NCBI RefSeq assembly: GCF_900141985.1
Contig: NZ_FQZK01000011.1
Coordinates: forward strand, 181,557 to 245,556
Reading direction: 5' to 3'
DNA from: Nocardiopsis flavescens
GTDB lineage: Bacteria > Actinomycetota > Actinomycetes > Streptosporangiales > Streptosporangiaceae
Length of the DNA stretch: 64,000 nucleotides
Position numbers and translations under genes: made by a program. Numbering within the stretch: position 1 is the first letter of the stretch; each line of letters begins with the position of its first letter. Below the pieces are notes generated by a model, which saw only the letters and a program-made list of their open reading frames with translations, had not been told where the DNA came from and did no database searches. This document shows, piece by piece, positions 1 through 7,188 of this stretch.

Positions 1-1
1 C

Positions 2-757
2 CCGCCCACCGCCGAGCCGTCCGAGGGCGAGGAGCCCTCGGCATTCTTCTACCTGCCGGTGGAGAGCGTCACCCCGCCCGCGGGGGAGGTGCTGTCCGCC
101 CCGGCCGTGCACGGCGACCGCCTGTGGTTCGTCTCCGACGCCCCCGCGGACGCCAACCCGCCCCGGGTGATGTCGGTGCCCCTGGACGCACCCGCCGGCA
201 CGCCCAACCAGGAGGGCACCCTCCCCCTGGGCGAGAACCAGAGCCCCAGCGACTGGTCGCTCACCCCGGACGGCGCCCTGCACATCCGCAACAGCGTGCA
301 GACCCGGCAGGTCGGCGGCGCCGGGAACCTGGTGGTGCGCGAGACCGGCGACAGCGTCGTCAACGCCACCCTGACCATCGACGGCGGCCAGTGGCAGAGC
401 TTCGACGACGCGCCCGTCTGGGGCGCGGGCACCGCCCTGCTGCGGTCCGCCGACACCGGCGACGGCTCCCCGGCGGGCGCCTACCTGGTGTCCGTCGACG
501 GCCAGGGGCACACCGCCGCCCGGCTCCTGGAGGACGCCCAGGGCCCCGTCGAGCAGTACGCGCTGCCCGCCGAACGCGACGCCGTCCTGGCGCAGACGCC
601 CACGGCATGGTTCCGGGTCGACCTGAACGAGGGCGGCGCGGTCGCCGGGACCGAGGAGCTGTTCCCCCGGTTCCACGACGCGTCCATGGACGGATGGCCG
701 CTTGCCGTGCGCTGGGTGCGCACCCCCGTCACCGCCGAGGAGAGCCCGCAGGAATGA
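2..757 (+). CDS. Hypothetical beta-rich protein, C-terminal part (5' end outside window)
   Basis: The reading frame is open from the window edge to TGA at 755-757, so only the last ~251 residues are seen. They begin with an acidic, proline-rich stretch (PPTAEPSEGEEPS) followed by short beta-type segments with repeated W/F and D/G turns (LWFVSD, WSLTPDGALHI, WQSFDDAPVW, AYLVSVDG). This looks like an extracellular beta-propeller-like domain after a disordered linker. No catalytic motif was recognised. It lies 135 bp upstream of two WXG100 genes on the same strand, so it may be a type VII-associated surface protein. That role is inferred from position only. Confidence 0.6.
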   Translation, partial: PPTAEPSEGEEPSAFFYLPVESVTPPAGEVLSAPAVHGDRLWFVSDAPADANPPRVMSVPLDAPAGTPNQEGTLPLGENQSPSDWSLTPDGALHIRNSVQTRQVGGAGNLVVRETGDSVVNATLTIDGGQWQSFDDAPVWGAGTALLRSADTGDGSPAGAYLVSVDGQGHTAARLLEDAQGPVEQYALPAERDAVLAQTPTAWFRVDLNEGGAVAGTEELFPRFHDASMDGWPLAVRWVRTPVTAEESPQE

Positions 758-781
758 GACGTTCCAGGCGGAGTTCCCGCG

Positions 782-835
782 TTGACCCACGGACTCGGAC
801 GTTACTATCGTCCGTGATATCCCCTCCTTTATCAC
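782..835 (+). promoter_or_regulatory. Putative promoter with two inverted repeats upstream of the WXG100 genes
   Basis: A -35-like TTGACC (782-787) is followed after 15 bp by a -10-like TACTAT (803-808). The -10 lies in the 7-base spacer of a perfect inverted repeat, CGGACG (796-801) and CGTCCG (809-814). A second inverted repeat, GTGAT (814-818) and ATCAC (831-835), follows at once. An operator covering the -10 would suit a repressor; this is sequence inference only. Confidence 0.45.
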
Positions 836-892
836 CGTGGCCGAAAAGCCACTCGGAGGAGCCCTCGCAACCGAACGACCGGAAAGGCTCAG

Positions 893-1228
893 ATGTCGCA
901 CGTCGGTATTGAGAACCATGACGCCCTCTCCACCGGTGGAGAACAGCTCGGCCAGGAATCCGACAATCTCCGCGGTCAGATGTCCCAGCTCATCGATGAC
1001 ATGAGCCAGGACGCCAACGTCCTCCAGGGCCAGGCCCTCGCGGACTTCAACGACGCCAAGCAGGCCCTCTCCGAGCGCTTCGAAGAGCTCATGACCTGGT
1101 GCGGCCAGAACGGCATCAAGTTGAACGAGGGACAGGGCCAGTTCAACCTCACCGACCAGGAATCCAGTGACGTCCTCGGGCAGTCCGTCAGTGACCTGGG
1201 CGGTCTTTCCCGGCCGATCAACGCCTGA
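893..1228 (+). CDS. WXG100-family (ESAT-6-like) protein, atypical turn motif
   Basis: A 111-residue, mostly helical protein with no signal peptide, the size and composition of type VII (ESX) secretion substrates, which act as helical-hairpin dimers. The usual W-x-G turn is replaced by L44-Q45-G46. The only tryptophan (MTWCG, near residue 69) lies in the second helix. ATG at 893 has a GGAAAGG ribosome site 6-12 bases upstream. The next gene, 36 bp on, encodes a canonical WXG100 protein, so the two are likely a co-expressed EsxA/EsxB-like pair. No EccC-type motor or other core component is present in the window. Confidence 0.75.
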   Translation: MSHVGIENHDALSTGGEQLGQESDNLRGQMSQLIDDMSQDANVLQGQALADFNDAKQALSERFEELMTWCGQNGIKLNEGQGQFNLTDQESSDVLGQSVSDLGGLSRPINA

Positions 1229-1264
1229 CCCCGACCCCTCCGAACGAAGAAAGGGCGTACCCCC

Positions 1265-1561
1265 GTGGGAGCCTCCAACTACGACGTCTACGGCGACGTC
1301 GCCGGCATCCAGGGCCTGGCCGAGGACCAGCAGGCGCACCTGGGCCGCTTCACCGCGATCATGAGCCAGATCCACGAGCAGTCCGAGTCCACCGTGAGCA
1401 AGTGGGAGGGGTCGGGCAGCGCGCAGTTCCAGAGCAAGGCGCAGGAGTTCGACACCCACTTCTCCGAGGTCAACTCGGCGTTCGTGACGCTGATCGCCGC
1501 CACCGGCGACACCGCCGACAACTACAGCAAGCTCACCCGGTACCTGGACGGTCTGTTCTAG
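1265..1561 (+). CDS. WXG100-family type VII secretion target
   Basis: A 98-residue helical protein with a canonical W47-E48-G49 turn between two predicted helices, no signal peptide and no membrane segment, the standard architecture of ESAT-6/CFP-10-like proteins. A C-terminal YxxxL/F-type tail (LTRYLDGLF) resembles the hydrophobic end segments used for export recognition. The GTG start at 1265 is preceded by an AAGAAAGG ribosome site. It is the second gene of an apparent operon that continues into a small membrane protein and a kinase-like receptor. Confidence 0.85.
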   Translation: MGASNYDVYGDVAGIQGLAEDQQAHLGRFTAIMSQIHEQSESTVSKWEGSGSAQFQSKAQEFDTHFSEVNSAFVTLIAATGDTADNYSKLTRYLDGLF

Positions 1562-1575
1562 TAGGCTCTGCGACG

Positions 1576-1887
1576 ATGTCCACCCCACCCCCGGCCGACC
1601 CGGAGCCGCAGCTTCCCGAGGCGTTCCACTACACGCCCGACGAGGAGAAGTACGTCCTCCAGGCGGACGCCCTGCGCCACCGCCAGCTGCGGTCCGCGCT
1701 GCTGTACGGGTCCAGCCGCTACTGGCGCCGACGCCAGCAGGTGTGGCCCGCGGTGATCGGCGGACTGATCCTCGTCGCACTGATCTGCGGGGTCATCGCC
1801 CTGGTGGGGGCCTTCGGCCGACAGCAGGAGGTCAACTCCGAACGCGGGTGGGGCGTGAACGCCCAGGAGACGTCCGCGCGGCCCTGA
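1576..1887 (+). CDS. Small single-pass membrane protein of the WXG100 locus
   Basis: A 103-residue protein starting 14 bp after the WXG100 gene. ATG 1576 was chosen because upstream in-frame codons overlap that gene and give non-protein-like sequence. A cytoplasmic N-terminal half, rich in charged residues (HYTPDEEKYVL), leads through an RRRQQ positive stretch into one hydrophobic segment (about residues 58-80, AVIGGLILVALICGV) and a short outer tail. No family was recognised. Its place between the WXG100 pair and the kinase-like gene suggests an accessory role in the same system. Confidence 0.7.
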   Translation: MSTPPPADPEPQLPEAFHYTPDEEKYVLQADALRHRQLRSALLYGSSRYWRRRQQVWPAVIGGLILVALICGVIALVGAFGRQQEVNSERGWGVNAQETSARP

Positions 1888-1925
1888 CCCGCCGCCACCA
1901 CCACACCTAGGGAGTCCTTTCTCTC

Positions 1926-4265
1926 ATGTCCTCATGGGCGCCCGGGTACGGGACGCCGGTCCCCTTGACGCAGGGGCGCCGGGCCCGCATCGTGCGCGCG
2001 ACCCGGTCGGCCAGCGGGGCCGACGTCGTGCTCAAGGTGCTGCCGCCGAACCGGGGGCGGGCAGAGCTGGAGCGGCTGCGCGACCTCAGCGGCGTGCCGG
2101 GCGTGGTTCCGCTGCTGGACGCGGGGAGCACCGCGGACGGCGGCATGTTCGTGGCGCTGCCGTTCTACCCGGACGGGTCGTTCGCGGAACTGCTGGCGAA
2201 CAAGGGACCGGCGCCGGTGCAGGAGGCCGCGGCGGTCGCACGCAGCGTCGCGGGGGCCCTGGAGGCGATGCACCAGCGCGGGATGCTGCACGGGGACGTG
2301 TGCCCGGGGAACGTGCTGCGCGCGGGGCGCACCCCGGTGCTGACGGGGTTCGGCGCGGTGCACCGGGCGGGCGAGTCCGCGCCGCCGCCCGATCCGCGCT
2401 CGGAGTCGTTCCAGCACGCGGCGCCGGAGGCACTGCGCGGAGAACCGCGCACCGCGGCGTCGGACGTCTACCAGCTGGCGTCGACGGTCTGGACGCTGCT
2501 GGTGGGACGGCCGCCGTTCGCCGAGGGGGACTTCGAGCCGCGTTCCTACGCGGAGCGGGCGCTCACCCGCGAGGTGCGGCCGGTGCCGCGCTCCGACGTG
2601 TCGCGCAAGCTGCGCGGGGTGCTCACCCGGGCGATGGCCAAGGAGCCGGGCGAGCGGTACACGAGCGCCGCGGCCTTCGCCAACGCCTTCGAGCAGGCGC
2701 GCATCACCCGCCCGGCCGCGGACTCCGGCGACGCGAACGCCCACACGCCCCCCTCGGGGGTGCGGCCCCCGACGGCCGGCTGGACCCCCGACGCCCCCTC
2801 CGGCACCCAAACCCCAGCAGCCGCATGGACCCCCGACGCCCCCTCCGGCGCGCACCCCCCGGCCACCGCATGGACCCCGGAAACGCCCTCCCGGGCACGG
2901 CCCGCACCGCAGCCGCACCACCCTGAACAGCCGCCCGGCGCCCCGGGCACGACCCCCGTGCCCCCCGGCGCCCACACCCCGGCGGCCGACCGGGCGCCCG
3001 AGGCTCCGCCGGCAGCCCCTGGTGCGCCCGGTGCGGGACGTCCTCCGATGCCCCCCGCACAGCCGAACGCCGGCACAGCGCCCTCCGGAGCCCACCCCGC
3101 CCACACCCTCCCCTCCGGAGCACAGCAGCCCGCCACCGCTCGGCCTCCCGGCGCACCCCCCGGGGCACAGCCCCCGGCCACCGCGTGGCCCCCCGGCACG
3201 CGGCCCGACCCGGGGTCGGCGCCCTCCGGTGCGCACCCCGCGTACACCCTCCCCTCCGGCGCGCAGCCGGGCCACGGCACCGCCCCCTCCGGAGCCCGGC
3301 CCGCCCACACCCTCCCCTCCGGGGCGCAGCCCCCGGCGACCGCGTGGCCCCCGCGGGCGCGTCCCGCCCCGGCACAGCCCGCCGCCCCCGCGGCGCCCGG
3401 CGCTGCGCCGTTCGGGTACCCGCCCCCCGGTCCGCCCGCCCCCGGCGGCCCCCCGCACGGCCCCGTGCCCGTCCCCCCGCCCGGAGACCGCGCGCCCGTC
3501 GTCGACGCCGGCGGTACCGCCGAGATCATGATGGCCAAGCTGCGCGGCGAGGAGATCTCGGCGCTGCGCGCCTGGTCCCGGCTGGAGGGGTGGAGCGGCG
3601 ACGGCCGGTCCTCGTTCCTGCCCATCGACGAGATCGAGCAGGAGAAGGAGACCGCCGACTCCCGGTCCCCCGCCGTCCCCGGCGGAGCGCCCGCCCGCTG
3701 GCGCCGCCACCTGCACATCGCCGTCTCCGTCTGCGGCATCCTGCTGGTCACCGCCGTCTCCGGCGTGTTCGCGTCCACGTCGCCGCCGCCCGTCGCCGAG
3801 ACGGCCGCCGCCGTGGAGCCCTCACCCGAGCCCTCGCCCTCCGGGCCCGCCGACGAGGTCGTCTCCCCCGAGGCCCCGCCCGAGGTGGCCGCCCCCTCCG
3901 CGGTGGCCCTCCAGGACAACCTCGGCAACGTGATGCTCAGCTGGACCGACAACAGCGGCGGCACCGCTTCCTTCTTCGTGCTCGGCGGTCCCCTCGGCCA
4001 CGACCCGGCGACCCTCGCGCGGACCGGCCCCGGGGTGGTGTCCGCCCAGGTCATCACCGAGAACACGGTGATGGAGTACTGCTTCACCGTCATCGCCGTG
4101 GACGGTTCGTCCGCCCCCGCCGCCGAGGTGTGCACCGCCCGCGGCGCGGCCCGGGACGCCGCCCGCGAGGCGGAGGAGGAGGCCGAGCGCGAAGCCGAGG
4201 AGGAGGCCGCGGAGGAGGAGGAAGCGGAGGCCGACCCGTCGCCCTCCCCGGCCCCCCGCGACTAG
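1926..4265 (+). CDS. Serine/threonine kinase-like receptor with degenerate active site, Pro-rich linker and FN3-like domain
   Basis: 779 residues. Residues ~10-260 have the bacterial Hanks-type kinase fold: ATP-site lysine K37 (VVLKVL), catalytic-loop H122-G-D124, an APE motif and a conserved C-lobe. However, HRDxKPxN reads HGDVCPGN (Lys to Cys126), and DFG reads G141-F-G, so the metal-binding Asp is absent. Residues ~265-520 are a low-complexity Pro/Ala linker with repeats such as AWTPDAPSG and LPSGAQPP. A membrane helix follows (~594-617), then an outer fibronectin-III-like domain (~658-735) and a Glu-rich tail. It is the last gene of the WXG100 operon. It is probably a pseudokinase or weak kinase; activity cannot be judged from sequence alone. 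Confidence 0.8.
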   Translation: MSSWAPGYGTPVPLTQGRRARIVRATRSASGADVVLKVLPPNRGRAELERLRDLSGVPGVVPLLDAGSTADGGMFVALPFYPDGSFAELLANKGPAPVQEAAAVARSVAGALEAMHQRGMLHGDVCPGNVLRAGRTPVLTGFGAVHRAGESAPPPDPRSESFQHAAPEALRGEPRTAASDVYQLASTVWTLLVGRPPFAEGDFEPRSYAERALTREVRPVPRSDVSRKLRGVLTRAMAKEPGERYTSAAAFANAFEQARITRPAADSGDANAHTPPSGVRPPTAGWTPDAPSGTQTPAAAWTPDAPSGAHPPATAWTPETPSRARPAPQPHHPEQPPGAPGTTPVPPGAHTPAADRAPEAPPAAPGAPGAGRPPMPPAQPNAGTAPSGAHPAHTLPSGAQQPATARPPGAPPGAQPPATAWPPGTRPDPGSAPSGAHPAYTLPSGAQPGHGTAPSGARPAHTLPSGAQPPATAWPPRARPAPAQPAAPAAPGAAPFGYPPPGPPAPGGPPHGPVPVPPPGDRAPVVDAGGTAEIMMAKLRGEEISALRAWSRLEGWSGDGRSSFLPIDEIEQEKETADSRSPAVPGGAPARWRRHLHIAVSVCGILLVTAVSGVFASTSPPPVAETAAAVEPSPEPSPSGPADEVVSPEAPPEVAAPSAVALQDNLGNVMLSWTDNSGGTASFFVLGGPLGHDPATLARTGPGVVSAQVITENTVMEYCFTVIAVDGSSAPAAEVCTARGAARDAAREAEEEAEREAEEEAAEEEEAEADPSPSPAPRD

Positions 4266-4344
4266 CGGGTGTGATCCCGCTCCTGGCGGCGGCCCCGGAC
4301 CCCGGAGTAGATTCCGAGGGTTCCCCACTACCCAGGAGGTCCCC

Positions 4345-5274
4345 GTGTCCGGCGTGGTCACCGGCTTCGGCGTCATCACCACCGTCGTCGTCATCGGCTA
4401 CATGCTGGGCCGCCTCTCGCTGCTGGGCAACGGAGCCCGCGACGTGCTCAGCGCCCTGGCCTTCTACGTGGCGGGCCCCGCGCTGATGTTCACGATCCTC
4501 CTCGACACCGACCTGTCGGTGCTGCTGTCGGGCAAGGTCGTGGTGAGCGCCCTGAGTGTGGCGGTGGTGGTGGTCGTCGTGGTGGCGACGGGGCTCCTGC
4601 GCCGCTGGGGCGTCTCCCGCACCACCATGTCGGCGCTGACCTCCTCGTACGTGAACGCGGGCAACCTGGGCCTGCCCATCGCCTCCTACGTCCTGGGCGA
4701 CGCCTCCCTGGTGGCGCCGATCCTGCTGACCCAGATGCTGGTGATGGCCCCGATCGCCGTGACCGTGCTGGACCTGGCGGGCGGCGAGGTCCGCGGCGCG
4801 GGCCCGGTGCTGCGCCGCGCCCTCGGCACCCCCGTGCGCAACCCGCTGCTGCTGGCGTCCCTGGCCGGTGTGACGGTGTCGGCGTCGGGGTGGACGCCGC
4901 CCGCCCCGCTGCTGGAGCCGTTCGAGCTGATCGGCGCGATGGCGGTCCCCGCGATGCTGCTGGCGTTCGGCATCTCGATGCACGGGTCGGGGATGCCCGG
5001 ACGCGGCCCCCAGCGCGGGGCGGTGCTGTTCGCGGTGGCGCTGAAGTCGGTCGTGCAGCCGCTGTCGGCGTGGGCGCTGGGCGCCCTGGTGTTCCACCTG
5101 TCGGGCCCGGACCTGTTCGCGGTGGTCGTGCTGGCGGCGCTGCCCACGGCCCAGAACGTCTTCACCTACTCGCTGCGCTTCGGCGTGGACGTCGACACGG
5201 TGCGCGAGACCGTGCTCATCTCCACGTTCACGACGGTCCCGGTGCTCTTCGCGGTCACCTTCCTGCTGGGCTGA
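4345..5274 (+). CDS. AEC (auxin efflux carrier) family transporter
   Basis: 309 residues, nearly all hydrophobic, with about ten membrane segments, matching the AEC/malonate transporter family. These are secondary transporters of organic anions or small amphipathic compounds, often exporters. Family features include YVNAGNLGLPIA in the first half and LPTAQNVFTYSL near the end, the paired Asn/Pro broken helices of this fold. GTG 4345 has a strong GGAGGT site at 4336-4341. It stands alone between the kinase-like gene and a sigma factor. The substrate cannot be told from sequence. Confidence 0.8.
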   Translation: MSGVVTGFGVITTVVVIGYMLGRLSLLGNGARDVLSALAFYVAGPALMFTILLDTDLSVLLSGKVVVSALSVAVVVVVVVATGLLRRWGVSRTTMSALTSSYVNAGNLGLPIASYVLGDASLVAPILLTQMLVMAPIAVTVLDLAGGEVRGAGPVLRRALGTPVRNPLLLASLAGVTVSASGWTPPAPLLEPFELIGAMAVPAMLLAFGISMHGSGMPGRGPQRGAVLFAVALKSVVQPLSAWALGALVFHLSGPDLFAVVVLAALPTAQNVFTYSLRFGVDVDTVRETVLISTFTTVPVLFAVTFLLG

Positions 5275-5350
5275 CCGGGAAAAGCCCGCCGCCGGCCTCA
5301 CACTCCCCCCTCCCCCGACACATACAGGTGAGAGGACGGGAGGTACGCCG

Positions 5351-5905
5351 ATGAGACGCGGCACGGCCGGGGACGCATACTCCGGCCAGCGTGACTTCAA
5401 CGCCCTGTTCGAGGAGCACTACGACGCCGTTCACCGCTACGCGCGGCGCCGGGTGGGCCCCGACCACGCCGACGACGTCGCATCCGAGGCCTTCGTCGTG
5501 GCCTGGCGGCGCGCGGAGCGCATGCCGCCGGGCCGCGAACTGCCCTGGCTGTACGCCTGCGCACGCCGGATCACCCTGGCCCACCTGCGCAGGGACCAGC
5601 GGCAGGACCTGATCGCCGAGTCGCTGAGCAGGCGGCCGGGGGCGGCGGTCCACGCGGACGACGCCGACCGGGTGGTCGAACGGGCCGGGGCCCTGGCCGC
5701 CCTCGCCCGGCTCACCGAACAGGAGCGCGAGCTCGTGATGCTCGTGACCTGGGAGGGGCTCGACTGCCGGCAGGCGGCCCGGGTCGTCGGCTGCACCCAC
5801 GTCACCGCCCGCGCCCGGCTGCACCGGGCCCGCAAGAGGCTCAACGCCCACATGAACGAGTCGACCCCGGACCACGCCCCGAAGGAGGCGGCATGGACGA
5901 CCTGA
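5351..5905 (+). CDS. ECF-type RNA polymerase sigma factor
   Basis: 184 residues with sigma region 2 (FNALFEEHYDAVHRYARRRV through LPWLYACARRITL, ~15-90) and region 4 (ALARLTEQERELVML and the helix-turn-helix around CTHVTARARLHRARKRL, ~115-165), with no other domain. It is an extracytoplasmic-function sigma factor that would direct RNA polymerase to a small regulon. A GGGAGG site precedes ATG 5351. Its last codons overlap the next gene by 13 bp, so the downstream membrane protein is probably translationally coupled and acts as its partner or anti-sigma-like regulator. Confidence 0.85.
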   Translation: MRRGTAGDAYSGQRDFNALFEEHYDAVHRYARRRVGPDHADDVASEAFVVAWRRAERMPPGRELPWLYACARRITLAHLRRDQRQDLIAESLSRRPGAAVHADDADRVVERAGALAALARLTEQERELVMLVTWEGLDCRQAARVVGCTHVTARARLHRARKRLNAHMNESTPDHAPKEAAWTT

Positions 5906-6969
5906 CCGCGCTGCGCAACGCCCTGAACGGCGCCGACCCCGCCGCGGGCGCCGCGCCCGCCCCCGAGGCCCGCCACCGGGCCCGCACCGACGCCATCGCA
6001 CGACTGGAGGAGTCCCCCGCCATGTCCCGCCCCCTGTGGAGACGCATCCCCTTCCTGGTCGGCGGAGCCGCCGCCGCGGCCCTGGCCGTGGGCGCCGCGG
6101 CCCTGCTGCCGCCCGCCGACGAGCCCGGCGGCATCCCGTCCGCCTACGCCGCCCCGCCCGAGCCGATCGAGGTCGTCGGCGGCGACCCGGTGGACGGGAC
6201 CGACGGCCTGCTGGCGCTGGCCGGGGTCACCGAGGACCGCGGTCCGGCCCCGGGCCGGGGCCGCGTCGGCTTCGTCTCCACGTCGGGGACCGAGCTGGTC
6301 CGGCTCACCGCCAACGCCGGGGACGACGACCCCGACGAGACCCACGGCTACCGCTACGTGCCCTACGAGTGGAACGAGTGGACGGGCCCGGGCGGCGAGC
6401 ACCGCTCCGACGACCACCCGCTGCCGCCGCTGGACAAGGGCGGCGAGGAGGCGGACCACGAGGCGTTCCTGGAGCGGGGCTCGGAGTCCTTCGAGGACAC
6501 CCTGCACCCGGCCCTGGTGTGGCCCGAGGAGCTGCCCGCCGACCCCGAGGGCCTGGAGGAGGTGCTCGCCGGCCTGGGCGAGGGCCCCGAGGACCGCTCC
6601 CCGGCCGGGATCGTGAACGCGGTGGAGTTCCTGTACGGGACGCGCCCGCTGGCCGGCCCCGAGGAGGCCGCCGTGCAGCGCGTGCTCGCCGGGCTCGACG
6701 GCTTGGAGTACCTGGGCACCGCCGCCGACCCGCTGGGCCGGGAGGGCGAGCTGTTCTCCGTCGAGGTGGAGGACGAGGCGGCCGTGACGGAGTTCCGCTT
6801 CCTCTTCGACGCCGGCGACGGGACGCTGCTGTACCGCGACTCCACCCTCCTGTCGGAGGACCCCGAGTACGGGTCCGCCGAGGACTACGGCCTGTCCTAC
6901 CCGCTGACCGCCGCGCAGGTCGCCTACGTGTGGTCGGGCTGGGTCGGGGAGGTCGGCGAGCGCCCGTAG
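5893..6969 (+). CDS. CU044_5270-type membrane protein coupled to the ECF sigma factor
   Basis: 358 residues. A ~48-residue cytoplasmic head (MDDLTALRNALNGADP and a basic helix) precedes one membrane helix (about residues 50-75, with FLVGGAAAAALAVG). A large acidic extracytoplasmic domain follows, rich in Asp, Glu and Tyr. This matches the CU044_5270 family, often encoded directly after ECF sigma genes and thought to act as their sensors or anti-sigma factors (established association, unproven here). It overlaps the sigma gene and has an AAGGAGG site inside it. A long hairpin about 90 bp downstream ends the unit. Confidence 0.75.
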   Translation: MDDLTALRNALNGADPAAGAAPAPEARHRARTDAIARLEESPAMSRPLWRRIPFLVGGAAAAALAVGAAALLPPADEPGGIPSAYAAPPEPIEVVGGDPVDGTDGLLALAGVTEDRGPAPGRGRVGFVSTSGTELVRLTANAGDDDPDETHGYRYVPYEWNEWTGPGGEHRSDDHPLPPLDKGGEEADHEAFLERGSESFEDTLHPALVWPEELPADPEGLEEVLAGLGEGPEDRSPAGIVNAVEFLYGTRPLAGPEEAAVQRVLAGLDGLEYLGTAADPLGREGELFSVEVEDEAAVTEFRFLFDAGDGTLLYRDSTLLSEDPEYGSAEDYGLSYPLTAAQVAYVWSGWVGEVGERP

Positions 6970-7060
6970 CGCCGGGGGCCGCGCACGGCGCGGGCCGGCC
7001 CCGCCCCGGTCGCCGGGGCGGGCGCCGGCCCCGCCATGTGCCCGCCGAACGGCGCGGCCG

Positions 7061-7118
7061 GGCCCGTGCCACCGGAAGCGGGGTGGAGCGGACTCCACCC
7101 CGCTTCCGGTGGCCGGGC
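7061..7118 (+). terminator. Strong hairpin terminator after the sigma/CU044_5270 unit
   Basis: A perfect 20-bp stem (7069-7088 with 7093-7112) closes a 4-base CGGA loop, and GGCCCG/CGGGCC can extend it outward. There is no T tract, as is common for GC-rich actinobacterial terminators. It lies 92 bp after the upstream stop and before the next gene's ribosome site. Confidence 0.7.
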
Positions 7119-7188
7119 CCCGTGTGCCCGCGGGGTCCGGAACCTAGGTTCGGGAGGGAGAGCGAACCCCCCGACGAGAGGTCACCGC

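Noticed and set aside
2700..3500. Possible tandem DNA repeats or insertion in the kinase-like gene
   Set aside because: The repeats are in frame and encode the Pro/Ala linker. They lack terminal inverted repeats or target duplications.
7036..7188. An N-terminal extension of the serine hydrolase
   Set aside because: It crosses the long hairpin at 7061-7118 and lacks a ribosome site. ATG 7189 has one and starts a signal peptide.
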